A stretch of DNA of 64,000 nucleotides from Corynebacterium sp. (GCA_030531005.1 JAUMTW010000004.1:1-64000), one strand, 5' to 3'. Counted from the first letter of the stretch, positions 7,074 through 19,379 are shown. Numbers and translations: made by a program. The notes: generated by a model from the sequence alone, not told the origin.

Positions 7074-8798
7074 ATGCTCGCGGATATTGCGCTAGAAAAT
7101 TTGGGGGTTATCGCCGAGGCCTCCGTGGAATTGAGTCCCGGCTTTACAGCATTAACCGGTGAGACCGGTGCAGGTAAAACCATGGTGCTCACTGGCCTGC
7201 GCCTGCTCAATGGTGATCGCGCCGATGCCTCCCGGGTGCGCACCGGGGCCAAACAAGCCCATGTTAGTGGCATCTTTGATATCACTCCATTAGATGACGC
7301 TAGTAAGCAGCGTGCTATTGCTGCAGTTGAAGAAGTAGGAGGCAGTATTGAAGATGGGGAGGTTATTACGACCCGAAACGTGAGCGAAAAAGGTCGATCA
7401 AAGGCATATTTGGGTGGCCGCACGGCTCCTGCGGCTGCGTTGCATACTTTCAGCCGGGAGCTACTGACTATTCATGGTCAGCATGACCAGCTGCAGTTGC
7501 TCCAAGCAGAGCAACAACGCCAGGCCGTTGATGGTAGTGACCCAAAGCTAGCGCAAGTATCCCGTGACTATCACCAGGCATATCTTGCGTGGAAGCAACG
7601 AGCAGATGAACTCGCCGACTTACAGGCATCCCGGCGGCAGCGTGCCCAAGATGTTGATCGTCTCCGATTTGCTATTGATGAAATCGAGACCATAGATCCG
7701 CAGCCAGGCGAAGATACGGAACTGGTCACCGAAATTCGTCGCTTACAAGATGCCGATGCGTTGCGGGCCGCTATGGCCGATGCTATGGCATGTTTGGATG
7801 GGGCAGAAGCCTTCGGCGATTACGGTTCGGATGCCCCAGGCGCCGTCGCTCAAATTAGCCAAGCAAGTACCGCACTTGCACAATCCGGCGACGAACAACT
7901 AGCGAAACTTGGCGAACAGCTTATCCATGCCAATGAGCTACTCAATGATGTCTCTGCAGAACTGGGGCGTGAGTTTGCGGCATTGCCAACTGATCCAGCC
8001 CAATTGGATGCCTTATTGCAACGCCAGCAGGATTTAAAAACGCTCACACGCAAATATGCCCCAGATATTGCGGGTGTCTTGCAGTGGCGCACGAAGGCAC
8101 TGGCTAAATTAGAGCGCCTCGATGTTTCTCCTGCTGCACTTGAAGAACGTGAACGCGAAGTCGCTGCTGCCTGGGAGGAAGTAACCAAGCTCGGCGTCGA
8201 ATTAAGCAAGCATCGCACCAAAATCGCTCAGGCTTTAAGTGAGCGAATTACCACTGAGTTACATGGCTTAGCCATGCCCAAAGTACGATTTGCAGTAGCT
8301 CTGCAACCGCGAGAACTCGGCCCCTGGGGTAAAGAAGAGATCTCCTTCACCTTACAGGCCAATCCGCAGGCACCAGCACAACCAGTTGCCCAAGCTGCCT
8401 CCGGTGGTGAACTCTCCCGCGTGATGCTTGCACTCGAGGTAATCCTTACTGCAGATACCAAAGGTACAACAATCGTCTTTGATGAAATCGATGCCGGTGT
8501 GGGTGGGCGTGCTGCAGTTGAAATTGGCCGGAGGCTAGCAAAACTAGCTACCCGTCATCAGGTCATTGTGGTCACTCACTTACCTCAGGTGGCAGCATTT
8601 GCACATACCCACTTGTTGATCTCAAAAGAGGTCAGTGAAGACCAAGTACGGTCCCAGGTTACGCCTTTAAACCGTGAAGAGCGGGTCTCTGAGTTAGCTC
8701 GTATGTTGGCAGGATTGGATGATTCGGACACCGGTCGGGCCCATGCCGCAGAGTTACTTTCTAAGGCAGAAGCAGAACGTGGAAAACCCGTAAGCTAG
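7074..8798 (+). CDS. recN: DNA repair protein RecN
   Basis: SMC-like ATPase of recombinational double-strand-break repair; 574 residues, usual for RecN. N-terminal Walker A is GETGAGKT (about 30-37). A long middle region (about 150-400) has heptad-rich helical segments consistent with a coiled coil. The C-terminal half carries the ABC signature ASGGELSR (about 441-448) and Walker B IVFDEIDAGVGG (about 466-477). The ATG at 7074 has no RBS but a -10 hexamer 7 nt upstream, suggesting leaderless expression. It follows tlyA-nadK as in mycobacteria. Confidence 0.97.
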   Translation: MLADIALENLGVIAEASVELSPGFTALTGETGAGKTMVLTGLRLLNGDRADASRVRTGAKQAHVSGIFDITPLDDASKQRAIAAVEEVGGSIEDGEVITTRNVSEKGRSKAYLGGRTAPAAALHTFSRELLTIHGQHDQLQLLQAEQQRQAVDGSDPKLAQVSRDYHQAYLAWKQRADELADLQASRRQRAQDVDRLRFAIDEIETIDPQPGEDTELVTEIRRLQDADALRAAMADAMACLDGAEAFGDYGSDAPGAVAQISQASTALAQSGDEQLAKLGEQLIHANELLNDVSAELGREFAALPTDPAQLDALLQRQQDLKTLTRKYAPDIAGVLQWRTKALAKLERLDVSPAALEEREREVAAAWEEVTKLGVELSKHRTKIAQALSERITTELHGLAMPKVRFAVALQPRELGPWGKEEISFTLQANPQAPAQPVAQAASGGELSRVMLALEVILTADTKGTTIVFDEIDAGVGGRAAVEIGRRLAKLATRHQVIVVTHLPQVAAFAHTHLLISKEVSEDQVRSQVTPLNREERVSELARMLAGLDDSDTGRAHAAELLSKAEAERGKPVS

Positions 8799-8943
8799 CC
8801 ACTTTTGCTGCCGTCAATGTGCCTCAGGGCATTGGCAGGATTGGGGCGATAGGCGAGGAAGCATCAGAATTCTGCAAAATTTTTTCCAGCTTCCCAGCGT
8901 GGCATGCAGAGCAGCGTGAACCTCCTCGGGCAGAATAGACCGC

Positions 8944-10131
8944 ATGAGTCTCTTCTCCCGCAATGATGATCTCCCCGGCTTACACGCAATCGCCCGGGAC
9001 TGCTCACCTGCAGCCAAAGGCTGGCGCCAGCTCAATGAAGGTGAAATCGCCGTTATTGATGCCCCCAATATTTCGCGCAATCTCGCCCAAGAACTCATTA
9101 ACATGAAGCCTGCGGCAGTGGTTAACGCTTCCCGCTTTGCCACCGGTGACGTACCAAAGTTCGGCCCGCAAATGCTGCTGGACGCCGAGATCACCTTGGT
9201 CGAGAACACAGGCCCTCAAATTTGGGAGAAACTAAAGAACGGCAAGAAGGCCCGGCTCGATGGCGCCAAGCTCTACTATGGGGAGCGCGTCATCGCCAGC
9301 GGTGAACTCGTTAATGCCGAAGGTGCAGAATCTACCTTTGGCGAAGCACAAACCGCACTCGTAGAGCGGATGGAAGCCTTCTTTGGCAATACCATCGAAT
9401 TCATCCACTCGGAATCCCCATTGTTTATCGACGGTATCGGTGTCCCTGATTTGGGCAGCATCTTTGAAGATCAAAAGGTTATCGTTGTAAGCCCAACTGC
9501 CGGCCACGTTGAAAAGCTGCGTGAGCTGCGTAATTTCATCCGGGAATTTGAACCAGCAATTATCGCGATCGACGAAGCTGCTGATTCTGTCGTGGAACTG
9601 GGCTATAAGCCAGCTTGTATTGTCGGCAATCCAGCCAATATTGGCAATGATGCACTGCGTAGCGGCGCACGCGTCGTACTGCCCGCTGATCCAGATGGCA
9701 CTGCTGTAGGTTTAGAGCGAATCCAAGACTTAGGTATTGGAGCTATCACCTTCCCGGCAGCTACCGAAAGTTCTACAGACTTGGCTTTGCTGTTGGCGTA
9801 CTTCCACGATGCCGAGATCGTAGTCTCAGTTGGTGATACCACCAACCTTGATGCCATATTTGCCGCGCATGAACAAGCTACTCCATCAGCACTGCTGACC
9901 CAAGCGAAACTGGGTGACAAGTTCATTGATAGCGCTGCAATAGTCAAGCTTTACACCATTCGCTCGCGTGAATCCTTAGGCTGGCTGTGGGCGATCCTGG
10001 GTATCTTGGTCGCAGTGGCTGCCATTATCTTGATCGCTGGCTTTGGTGGTGACGAGTCCTTTGGCCAAAACCTCATTGATACTTGGAACAACTTTGCCTT
10101 GAGCGCCCAAGACTGGTTCCGCAACGAATAG
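8944..10131 (+). CDS. steA: SteA, cell-separation protein
   Basis: Homologue of C. glutamicum SteA (cg1603) and M. tuberculosis Rv1697; 395 residues. SteA and SteB are reported as membrane-associated factors of the cell-separation (peptidoglycan hydrolase) pathway of Corynebacteriales. The long cytoplasmic part has a thiamine-pyrophosphokinase-like segment: the stretch IIAIDEAADSVVELGYKPACIVG near 200-222 and PADPDGTAVGLER near 243. One transmembrane helix is predicted near the C-terminus (about 344-368, LGWLWAILGILVAVAAIIL), followed by a short tail. steB starts 20 nt downstream with its own RBS, so the pair is an operon. Identity is well supported by sequence plus order. Confidence 0.9.
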   Translation: MSLFSRNDDLPGLHAIARDCSPAAKGWRQLNEGEIAVIDAPNISRNLAQELINMKPAAVVNASRFATGDVPKFGPQMLLDAEITLVENTGPQIWEKLKNGKKARLDGAKLYYGERVIASGELVNAEGAESTFGEAQTALVERMEAFFGNTIEFIHSESPLFIDGIGVPDLGSIFEDQKVIVVSPTAGHVEKLRELRNFIREFEPAIIAIDEAADSVVELGYKPACIVGNPANIGNDALRSGARVVLPADPDGTAVGLERIQDLGIGAITFPAATESSTDLALLLAYFHDAEIVVSVGDTTNLDAIFAAHEQATPSALLTQAKLGDKFIDSAAIVKLYTIRSRESLGWLWAILGILVAVAAIILIAGFGGDESFGQNLIDTWNNFALSAQDWFRNE

Positions 10132-10151
10132 GGCTGACATAAGGAGTGCAC

Positions 10152-11273
10152 ATGGCACATATTAGTAGAACAATTGCCGGTCTTGGCTTTGGTATCGCCC
10201 TTGGCGTAGCCGTAGGTTCATACGCGCTGGCTCCAAACCTGCCGAGCGAAGACTCCAGCAGTAACGGTGCTGCAAGCAATAGTAGCAGTGAGTCGAATAG
10301 CATTGATGAGGTAGCCGCTGCTCAGCTCGCAGCAGGCGATGATTTTGATCTCGCCTTCGCATCTAGCCTCGTTGCTGATGATCTGGCTGGCCGTCCAGTT
10401 TTGGTGATGGCCACCGCAGATGCCGAAGACAGCGACATTGCTGACGTGAATACCATTCTGCGTGCGGCAGGAGCAACTGACGCCGGCACCGTCAATTTGG
10501 GTGAAGAATTCTTCACCCAAGATGGTGCTGACCAACTGAAAAACATCATCGCGACTACCTTGGCTGCTGGGGCACAGCTCTCCGAAGACCGACTGGATTC
10601 TGGCACACATGCCGGTGAATCCTTAGGCAGTGTCTTGCTACTGGATCCCGAAACTGGCGCGCAGCAATCCAGCGTCGAAGACCGCGCCTTAGTCTTGCAG
10701 TCTCTGCGAGAAGCAGGCTTCATTGACTATACCGATGGCACTATCTTGCCAGCACAAGCCATTCTTTTGGTTACCGGAGATGATGATGGTGCCGAAGATA
10801 GTTTTGCGGCTAAAAACCAGGCATCCTTTGCCACTGCTTTAGAGGCGCGTGGATCTGGAGTTGTCGTTGCAGGCCGGGTACATGCTGCTTCGGAGACTGG
10901 GGTGCTCGGTGTCCTGCGCAATGGGGAGAATCCGACCGAGGTCTCCACGGTGGATTCTTTAGAGCGTGGCTGGGCGAAGGTTGCAGTAGTCCAGGCAATT
11001 GCCGAACAACTCGCCGGTAGTAATGGCGATTATGGCATCGCCGAAGGCTCTTCTGGACCAGCACCAGGAATCCGCCGCAGCAATGGTAGTGATGATGCGG
11101 CAGGCAACGAATCCACTGCGGCTGAATCTGAAGATGCCACAGAATCGAGTGCGGCATCTGAAACCGAAACTGCAGAAAATAGCGATGCGCAAACCACCGA
11201 TGATGATGCAGCCAACACATCAGAATCTGCGGCCGTCACTGCTGAATCTGCTACCTCGGAAGCCTCCGAATAA
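10152..11273 (+). CDS. steB: SteB / MctB-family envelope protein
   Basis: Counterpart of C. glutamicum SteB (cg1604) and M. tuberculosis Rv1698 (MctB); 373 residues. An N-terminal hydrophobic segment (ISRTIAGLGFGIALGVAVG, about 4-24) is a signal anchor or signal peptide and puts the rest outside the membrane. The family's Rossmann-like periplasmic domain follows (for example VLVMATADAED, AILLVTGDDDGAED, GSGVVVAGRVHA). From about residue 305 the C-terminus is a Ser/Ala/Glu/Asp/Thr-rich low-complexity tail. ATG 10152 is chosen because AAGGAG lies 5 nt upstream; an in-frame GTG at 10146 is part of that RBS. It probably acts with SteA in daughter-cell separation. Confidence 0.87.
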   Translation: MAHISRTIAGLGFGIALGVAVGSYALAPNLPSEDSSSNGAASNSSSESNSIDEVAAAQLAAGDDFDLAFASSLVADDLAGRPVLVMATADAEDSDIADVNTILRAAGATDAGTVNLGEEFFTQDGADQLKNIIATTLAAGAQLSEDRLDSGTHAGESLGSVLLLDPETGAQQSSVEDRALVLQSLREAGFIDYTDGTILPAQAILLVTGDDDGAEDSFAAKNQASFATALEARGSGVVVAGRVHAASETGVLGVLRNGENPTEVSTVDSLERGWAKVAVVQAIAEQLAGSNGDYGIAEGSSGPAPGIRRSNGSDDAAGNESTAAESEDATESSAASETETAENSDAQTTDDDAANTSESAAVTAESATSEASE

Positions 11274-13549
<2,276 letters not shown>

Positions 13550-13614
13550 GGCTGCGCTATACAACCGCAGGGAGAAAAGCGCTATCCCTCCTTACCTGCA
13601 TACATGAGTAACAG

Positions 13615-13648
13615 GGCTGTTGGAGATCATTGCTCCAGCAGCCTTTTT
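13615..13648 (+). terminator. Rho-independent terminator after pyrG
   Basis: Stem ggctgttggag (13615-13625) / ctccagcagcc (13633-13643) followed by TTTTT. Confidence 0.92.
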
Positions 13649-13736
13649 CCTGCCTTGTGTTGAGGATTGCAGTGGTGAAAAGGAGTCAGCGGGGACTGGG
13701 CGTCAAGGGTGCGTGAGCGGAGAAAATGGTCGTCAA

Positions 13737-13742
13737 TAGACT
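13737..13742 (+). promoter_or_regulatory. -10 element TAGACT, leaderless NUDIX gene
   Basis: TAGACT ends 6 nt before the ATG at 13749; no Shine-Dalgarno sequence is present. Confidence 0.5.
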
Positions 13743-13748
13743 GCAGGT

Positions 13749-14429
13749 ATGCTTGGTGTCATGAGCACATTTCAGGTGGAGTCATCAAAGCTCTTAGTCA
13801 ATAGCCCAATTATGGCTATGCGCCAAGACCAGGTGCGTATGCCTGATGGTAGCCTTGGCCAGCGCGAAATCATTGAGCACTTCGGGGCGGTAGCCGTTGT
13901 GGCTCATAATGAAGGAAAAATTGCCCTATTCCATCAATACCGGCATGCTTTAGGGCGCCATCTTTGGGAATTGCCTGCTGGCCTCCTTGATTTCCAAGAT
14001 GAAGAGCCCCTTGTTGCCGCCAAACGTGAGCTGCAAGAAGAGGTGGGCCTGGCAAGTAACCATTGGTCACACCTCATCGATGTGGCAGCCACCCCAGGGT
14101 TTTGCGATGAAGTCGTGCGCATTTTTGTCGCTGATAGTGTTTTCACAGTAGAGCGTCCACCAGCCGAGGCCGAAGAAGCAGATGCCGAACGTGCCATGGT
14201 GGATCTGACAGAAGCCCAAGCCATGATCTGGCGCGGCGAGATCGTCAATGCTACCGCGATCGCGGGAATTCTAGCGTTCGCCCACGTGCAAGCGCAGTCG
14301 CACGCACCAGGACTGCTTCGCCCAGCAGATAGTGAGTTTGAACTGCGCCCGACTGCCTTAGCGCAGCGTCGCGTGGCTGCAGGCGTGCGCGGTGATCTTA
14401 AGAAGTTGGGTCATGCCCAAGCTCGATGA
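13749..14429 (+). CDS. NUDIX hydrolase, probable ADP-ribose pyrophosphatase
   Basis: NUDIX hydrolase, 226 residues, in the position of M. tuberculosis Rv1700, an ADP-ribose pyrophosphatase. The Nudix box [20 protein letters not shown](E)VG begins near residue 77, with the metal-binding REL-EE core. It is preceded by the family segment [18 protein letters not shown] and followed by [16 protein letters not shown]. The C-terminal part (about 190-226) is longer than in the mycobacterial homologue. Two starts are possible: ATG 13749, supported by a leaderless -10 pattern, or ATG 13761. Its 3' end overlaps the start of xerD by 17 nt. Confidence 0.9.
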   Translation: MLGVMSTFQVESSKLLVNSPIMAMRQDQVRMPDGSLGQREIIEHFGAVAVVAHNEGKIALFHQYRHALGRHLWELPAGLLDFQDEEPLVAAKRELQEEVGLASNHWSHLIDVAATPGFCDEVVRIFVADSVFTVERPPAEAEEADAERAMVDLTEAQAMIWRGEIVNATAIAGILAFAHVQAQSHAPGLLRPADSEFELRPTALAQRRVAAGVRGDLKKLGHAQAR

Positions 14430-15336
14430 TGTCATCAGTAGTTGGTTGGCGCATTTAACGATTGAACGTGGAGTAAGCGAACATACGTTAAGCAATTATC
14501 AACGTGATCTCACACGTTATGCCAGCTGGGCAAGGGCAAGTGGCTTTGAGGATATTGGCGAGATTCGCAGCCGTGACATTGAGCACTACCTGCTTTGGTT
14601 GCGTCAACCCGAAAAAGACGCGCAGCGCAAGCCTTTAAGTGCGGCCTCTGCGAACCGTGCCTTGGTAGTGGTACGTGGCTTGCACAAGTTCGCTCTTGCG
14701 GAAGGCATTGTGTCTCATGATGAAGCCCGAGAAATACGCCCGGCTAAACTCGCTCAGCATCTCCCGGATACCTTGAGTATTGCCGAAGTTACTCAATTGC
14801 TTGAAGCGATACCACAAGGCGAGGCGGCTACAGCCAGTGACTTACGCGATCGGGCACTGCTGGAGTTGCTCTATGGGTCTGGGGCACGGATCTCTGAGGT
14901 GCTTGCCCTGAATGTTGATGACATTGTGCCAGATCAAGCCATGGTGCGCATTACTGGAAAGGGGAATAAGCAGCGGCAAATTCCTTTAGGCTCGCATGCG
15001 CATCAGGCTTTAGAGCACTATATTGTGCGTGGGCGCCCGCAACTATCCAAGGGCCTGACACCAGCGTTATTTCTGAATTCTCGCGGTAAGCCCTTGCAGC
15101 GCCAACTCGCGTGGACGCGGGTGAAGGCTGCAGTTGAGCGCAGCGGTATTAATAGAGAGATTTCTCCGCATACTTTGCGTCATAGTTTCGCAACGCATCT
15201 ACTAGAAGGCGGGGCAGATGTGCGCGTCGTCCAGGAGCTCCTTGGTCATTCCTCGGTAACGACCACCCAGATTTATACACATGTGAGCGCGCAAAACTTA
15301 CGTGAGGTCTGGGCACAATCGCACCCACGTGCTTAA
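14413..15336 (+). CDS. xerD: Site-specific tyrosine recombinase XerD
   Basis: Acts with XerC at dif to resolve chromosome dimers; 307 residues, usual length. An N-terminal SAM-like domain (about 1-95) is followed by the catalytic domain with all six active residues visible: R159 (GARISEV), K183 (GKGNKQR), H253 and R256 (HTLRH), H279 (LGHSS) and nucleophile Y288 (IYTHV). ATG 14413 is chosen because [20 protein letters not shown] matches homologues; it lies inside the end of the NUDIX gene. Located between NUDIX and pldP as in other Corynebacteriales. Confidence 0.96.
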   Translation: MPKLDDVISSWLAHLTIERGVSEHTLSNYQRDLTRYASWARASGFEDIGEIRSRDIEHYLLWLRQPEKDAQRKPLSAASANRALVVVRGLHKFALAEGIVSHDEAREIRPAKLAQHLPDTLSIAEVTQLLEAIPQGEAATASDLRDRALLELLYGSGARISEVLALNVDDIVPDQAMVRITGKGNKQRQIPLGSHAHQALEHYIVRGRPQLSKGLTPALFLNSRGKPLQRQLAWTRVKAAVERSGINREISPHTLRHSFATHLLEGGADVRVVQELLGHSSVTTTQIYTHVSAQNLREVWAQSHPRA

Positions 15337-15574
15337 GGTGAGTGGGGATGCAGGGCAGTGGGCAAATTTTGTCTAGCCTGTATGGTTGATTTTTGGCGAT
15401 TTGCAGTCGTGTGCGCCATCCATCGTTGTATGAGAATTGCCATACTCTGGGGGCTAAACCTGGGGTGTAAACCTGGAAGAAAGTCGAAGTGCCGACTTTG
15501 AAGGTGCTAGGAAATCACATCCTTGTTATTCTTGAAGGCAGCAGCCATTGATGGGTTATTAAAGTGAGGTAGTC

Positions 15575-16450
15575 ATGGCAGAAGGCCTGTTTGAAGATCC
15601 CAAAGCCGAGAAGCTGGGGTTGACTGGGCGTCCCTTGCGAGAGATTCCAGAACCTGCACCCTTGGTCAAACATGGTCCTGCCACGGTTATTTCCATGTGC
15701 AACCAAAAAGGCGGTGTGGGTAAAACTACCTCCACGATCAACTTAGGCGCCTGTTTGGCAGAGCTAGGCCGTAAAGTCTTGCTCGTTGACTTAGATCCGC
15801 AAGGTGCACTTTCCGCGGGTTTGGGTATTGCTCATGAAGAATTGGACCTCACCGTCTATAACTTACTGGTGGACCGCCAAACATCCATCCACCATGCTAT
15901 TCACCATACGAATGTGGCAGGTCTTGATGTTGTTCCCGCCAACATCGACCTTTCCGCTGCAGAGATTCAACTGGTTAATGAAGTAGGCCGGGAGCAGACT
16001 CTCGCGCGTGCGATTCGTCCAGTCATACGCGACTATGACTTCATCATTTTGGATTGCCAGCCTTCCTTAGGCTTGCTGACGGTCAATGCCTTAGCGTGTT
16101 CTGATGGGGTAATTATCCCAATGGAGTGCGAGTTCTTCTCGCTGCGTGGCCTCGCGCTGCTGACTGACACGGTTGAAAAGGTTCGTGATCGCTTGAACTT
16201 CGACCTAGATATCTTTGGCATTTTGGTTACCATGTTTGATCGTCGCACCTCTCATGCGAAGGAAGTCATGTCGCGGGTGGTTGAGGTTTTCGATGACCGC
16301 GTGTTTGACACCGTGATTACTCGAACTGTGCGATTCCCGGAGACCTCAGTTGCCGGCGAGCCGATTATCACCTGGGCTCCGAAATCGCCTGGCGCTGAGC
16401 AGTATCGCCAATTGGCCAAGGAAGTCATCCAGCGCACGAGCCAAGATTAA
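15575..16450 (+). CDS. pldP: ParA-like ATPase PldP
   Basis: ParA/MinD-type ATPase of 291 residues, orthologous by position to M. tuberculosis Rv1708 and C. glutamicum PldP (ParA-like division protein), implicated in division-site placement and distinct from the origin-proximal ParA. The deviant Walker A is KGGVGKTT (about 45-52), and further ParA motifs are LLVDLDPQGALS and FIILDCQPSLGLLT. There is no adjacent parB, consistent with an orphan ParA. scpA starts 9 nt downstream, so the two are probably cotranscribed. A roughly 240-bp non-coding leader precedes the gene. Confidence 0.92.
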   Translation: MAEGLFEDPKAEKLGLTGRPLREIPEPAPLVKHGPATVISMCNQKGGVGKTTSTINLGACLAELGRKVLLVDLDPQGALSAGLGIAHEELDLTVYNLLVDRQTSIHHAIHHTNVAGLDVVPANIDLSAAEIQLVNEVGREQTLARAIRPVIRDYDFIILDCQPSLGLLTVNALACSDGVIIPMECEFFSLRGLALLTDTVEKVRDRLNFDLDIFGILVTMFDRRTSHAKEVMSRVVEVFDDRVFDTVITRTVRFPETSVAGEPIITWAPKSPGAEQYRQLAKEVIQRTSQD

Positions 16451-16459
16451 GACCGCCAT

Positions 16460-17281
16460 ATGCCTGAACGACCGCAGGGGCGCGGGGCAGTGCAACCAGA
16501 AATTTCGGGCTTCCAAGTAGCCTTGCACAATTTTCAAGGCCCCTTTGATGCCTTACTCCAGTTGATTGCTGCGAAAGAACTTGATGTTACTGAGGTTGCC
16601 CTTGCCCAAGTCACCGATGAATTCGTAGCCTACACTCGGTCATTAGGAGAGATGGCAGATCTTGATGAGATCACCGAGTTCCTTGTGGTAGCAGCAACCT
16701 TGCTGGATTTAAAGGCGCTGCGTCTATTACCGCGTGATCCAGCTAATGCCGAGGTCGCGGAGATTCTCGAACTCAAAGACTTACTCTTTGCGAAGTTGTT
16801 GCAATACCAGGCCTATGCAAAGGTCGCAGACCTTATGCACACCTGGCAGCGGCAAGCCCAGCGCCAATATGTGCGGCAAGCAGCCTTGCCGGCAGAATTT
16901 GCTGGTTTGTTGCCGCCTGTAGAGCTGGGGCTGGATGCCGAGAACTTTGCCTTGCTGGCTGCCGGCGTGTTCCAACGCAAGCCAGTGCCTGAGGTTAATG
17001 TGGACCATGTCCACGTACAACAGGTCAGTGTGCCGCGGCAAGCGAGTATTTTGTTACAGTTGGTCCAGCTTGCTGGCAGGCATCAGTGGTCAAGTTTCGC
17101 TCAGCTCTCTGCGGACTGCACCTCATCTATGGAAGTTGTGGGACGATTTTTAGCCTTGTTAGAGCTGTTTAAAGCCCAGGCGATCGATATTGAACAAGAG
17201 GAGGCTTTGGGCAAGTTGAACGTGGCGTGGAATGGTACCGAGGTGGATCCAGCAGTGATTACTGCCGCTGAATGGGAATAG
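16460..17281 (+). CDS. scpA: Segregation and condensation protein A
   Basis: Kleisin subunit of the SMC-ScpAB condensin complex; 273 residues. The N-terminal family start FQVALHNFQGPFDALLQLI (about 15-33) contacts SMC, and the central segment LDLKALRLLPRD and winged-helix C-terminus are typical. It is tightly linked to pldP (9-nt gap). Its usual partner scpB is not adjacent but 8 kb downstream at 25306, because a block of unrelated genes lies between them. Confidence 0.96.
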   Translation: MPERPQGRGAVQPEISGFQVALHNFQGPFDALLQLIAAKELDVTEVALAQVTDEFVAYTRSLGEMADLDEITEFLVVAATLLDLKALRLLPRDPANAEVAEILELKDLLFAKLLQYQAYAKVADLMHTWQRQAQRQYVRQAALPAEFAGLLPPVELGLDAENFALLAAGVFQRKPVPEVNVDHVHVQQVSVPRQASILLQLVQLAGRHQWSSFAQLSADCTSSMEVVGRFLALLELFKAQAIDIEQEEALGKLNVAWNGTEVDPAVITAAEWE

Positions 17282-17433
17282 TGCATGTTGTCGAGCAGCG
17301 GAGAATAGTGCATGTAGGAATAGCTCCGCATAGCTGATTTGGATTGCGTGCAGGTTGCAAGTTGTGGGAGTAACAGTGGTTACGTGTTGGCTTAGTTGGC
17401 GTGTTGTAAGCGGGGCTGGAACAATAGGTCGGT

Positions 17434-18207
17434 ATGACTGTGCGCCAATCAATGCTTGCCCTGGCAAGCATAGGAGTCTTGACTTCTACTTTTCTTACTG
17501 CCTGCTCGAGTGACAGTGATAACCAGGCTGATACAACGCCTACGGCATCATCGAGTGAAAGCAGCACCCCAACGTCTTCTGGTGAGGCCTCGGATGCTAA
17601 GTCCACTGCAGAATCCACGGCAGCGGAAGATAGCACTGTTGCTTTAGGTGAAGACCTTTTGGGCGACTTGAGCCAAGACGAACTAGAGTCTTCGGCAATT
17701 AGCATCCTCGCTTTGGATGCTAACTACAAAGCCGGTGCCTACACCCTTAGTAGCCTAAAAGGATTAGTCGGTGAGCTCAGTGCTCCTCCAGGCATGGTCT
17801 ATAACGAGACAGGCTCCGACACCGTCGGCTATATGATCTGGGATGCCAATCAAGATATCGATGAGATTACAGCCAATGGCTTTGGGGACACTGTGAGTTT
17901 GAGCGCTTATGAATTCCCAGATGGAATCAGTACACAAGCATTGTCCACTGCAGTAAATAAAGAAATTGACCGCAATGATGCGTTGGATATCTCTTTGAAA
18001 GAACTCAGCTCGGCGGCCGGTTATGAAATTTCTGGTAGCTATCAAGAAGAAAGCCAGTATAATGCCATGCAGGTTCGCGGTTTTTATTGGCTCAATGATG
18101 ATAGGACTGTGCTCTACCAACTGACTATGTCTTTTGCTGATGCTGATGCCTATACCAGTGGCGTTGAGAATTGGACTAATGAGCTGATTACTGCAACCAC
18201 GAAGTAG
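17434..18207 (+). CDS. Predicted lipoprotein of unknown function
   Basis: 257 residues with a classical lipoprotein signal: MTVRQSMLALASIGVL and lipobox LTAC, so Cys24 is the likely lipidated residue. Residues 25 to about 80 form a Ser/Thr/Glu/Ala-rich linker, and the rest is a soluble domain (about 90-257) ending in a Tyr/Trp-rich stretch (GFYWLNDD, LYQLTMSF). No domain family recognised. It stands alone between scpA and the BioD-like gene, with about 150 bp upstream and 490 bp downstream non-coding. It lies at the start of the block that separates scpA from scpB. Confidence 0.78.
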   Translation: MTVRQSMLALASIGVLTSTFLTACSSDSDNQADTTPTASSSESSTPTSSGEASDAKSTAESTAAEDSTVALGEDLLGDLSQDELESSAISILALDANYKAGAYTLSSLKGLVGELSAPPGMVYNETGSDTVGYMIWDANQDIDEITANGFGDTVSLSAYEFPDGISTQALSTAVNKEIDRNDALDISLKELSSAAGYEISGSYQEESQYNAMQVRGFYWLNDDRTVLYQLTMSFADADAYTSGVENWTNELITATTK

Positions 18208-18695
18208 TCAATAAAGTCGCCACTTAGCTTTCACGGGGCTCGTGCCTGTGTGGTTGCCCCTGATATCGTTGCCAGTTGAGATGGGATTCAAGGCCACCAC
18301 GGCTGTGGATTGCAAGGGCGGGAGCTCTACTGGTTGGTTGTCTGACCCATGTACCTAGTGATTGCATATGGCGACTACAAATGGCGACTACATAGGATGA
18401 TTGCACGTGGTGATTGCAGCGTGAATTGGCAAAGGCGTTTTGAGTATCCCAGGCATTGAGGGGTGGTGCGGGGATGCGAGTGTCACTACTGTTTGCTGCT
18501 CGGCACTTGTGCGCCATAGGATTGTTGAAATGTTCAATAAAAGTGCTATGCAGTGCGGAATCAGGTAGCATCAAGGCAGGTAGGGTTACACAAGTCTTTA
18601 TGGATTGGACCTATGAGGGCGTAACCAGGGAAAGAACCAGGTGATATAGCCTGGCTCTGTAATCCTGTTTCTTTTTGCTACGAGCTAGGTGAATC
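18208..18695. other. Intergenic region with a short tandem duplication
   Basis: About 490 bp without a supportable gene. An 11-nt duplicated unit, atggcgactac, recurs at about 18367 and 18380. No terminator or RNA gene recognised. Confidence 0.6.
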
Positions 18696-19319
18696 ATGGG
18701 CATTATTGTGGTTGCCGGTTTAGGTACCGGAGTAGGCAAGACCACAGCTACCGCCGCCATCACGCATATTTTGCAAAAGTCCGGGCGCCAAGTCATACCC
18801 GGAAAACTGCGCAACTTCGAAGGTGACGTCTCAGATCTGAAAACAATTGAGCGTCTTACAGGCGTGCCTGGGGAAGATTTTGCCGCCAGCCCAGATCCAC
18901 TAACCCGAGTTAAAGAGCTCAGTGACGCTGGTAATACGGTCGTCATCGAAGGGGCGGGGGGCATTAGCGAACCACTTCTTGGTGTGCTCACCATTGCCGA
19001 TATCGCCGCTGAACTTGATGCCCACCTCCTCGTAGTATCTGGGCATGCCAAAGGCGCACTTAATCTTGCTGTTCAAGCAGTACGTTTCGCGCGTATTTGC
19101 GGCGCCCAAGTCTCAGGAGTGTTAGGTGGGGCATTGCCATCTGGTGCAGATCTGCAAACGCGTTTGCGCTTGATGGAAGTATCCAAAGAAACTAAGGTGC
19201 CATTCTTAGGCAGCATGCAAGCTGGCATGGAAGATCTAGATCGGGAGTCCTTTGGCCAGGCTGCCGAGCATTTAATGATGGCCGAGCGCTGGGAACGTTT
19301 CATTAAGGAATACGCTTAG
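18696..19319 (+). CDS. BioD-like P-loop ATPase (dethiobiotin synthetase paralogue)
   Basis: 207-residue protein of the dethiobiotin synthetase fold. The P-loop GLGTGVGKTT is at about residues 8-17. The second family motif VIEGAGGISEPL is near 84-95, and a BioD-like tail (SGVLGGALPSGADLQTR) follows. It differs from true BioD: the substrate loop YKPVQTG is replaced by PGKLRNFEG, keeping only the Lys. A canonical bioD lies at 22579, so this copy may be specialised or have another substrate. RBS AGGTGA precedes ATG 18696. Biotin role is plausible but unproven. Confidence 0.8.
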   Translation: MGIIVVAGLGTGVGKTTATAAITHILQKSGRQVIPGKLRNFEGDVSDLKTIERLTGVPGEDFAASPDPLTRVKELSDAGNTVVIEGAGGISEPLLGVLTIADIAAELDAHLLVVSGHAKGALNLAVQAVRFARICGAQVSGVLGGALPSGADLQTRLRLMEVSKETKVPFLGSMQAGMEDLDRESFGQAAEHLMMAERWERFIKEYA

Positions 19320-19338
19320 TGCAGCAGGTGCGCCGTAC

Positions 19339-19379
19339 CCCCGGATCACATGGCGATATTGCAATGGTTTGATCCGGGG
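19339..19379 (+). terminator. Terminator-like hairpin after the BioD-like gene
   Basis: Perfect 10-bp stem ccccggatca (19339-19348) / tgatccgggg (19370-19379) with a 21-nt loop, followed by tcttt. It lies between convergent genes. Confidence 0.6.
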
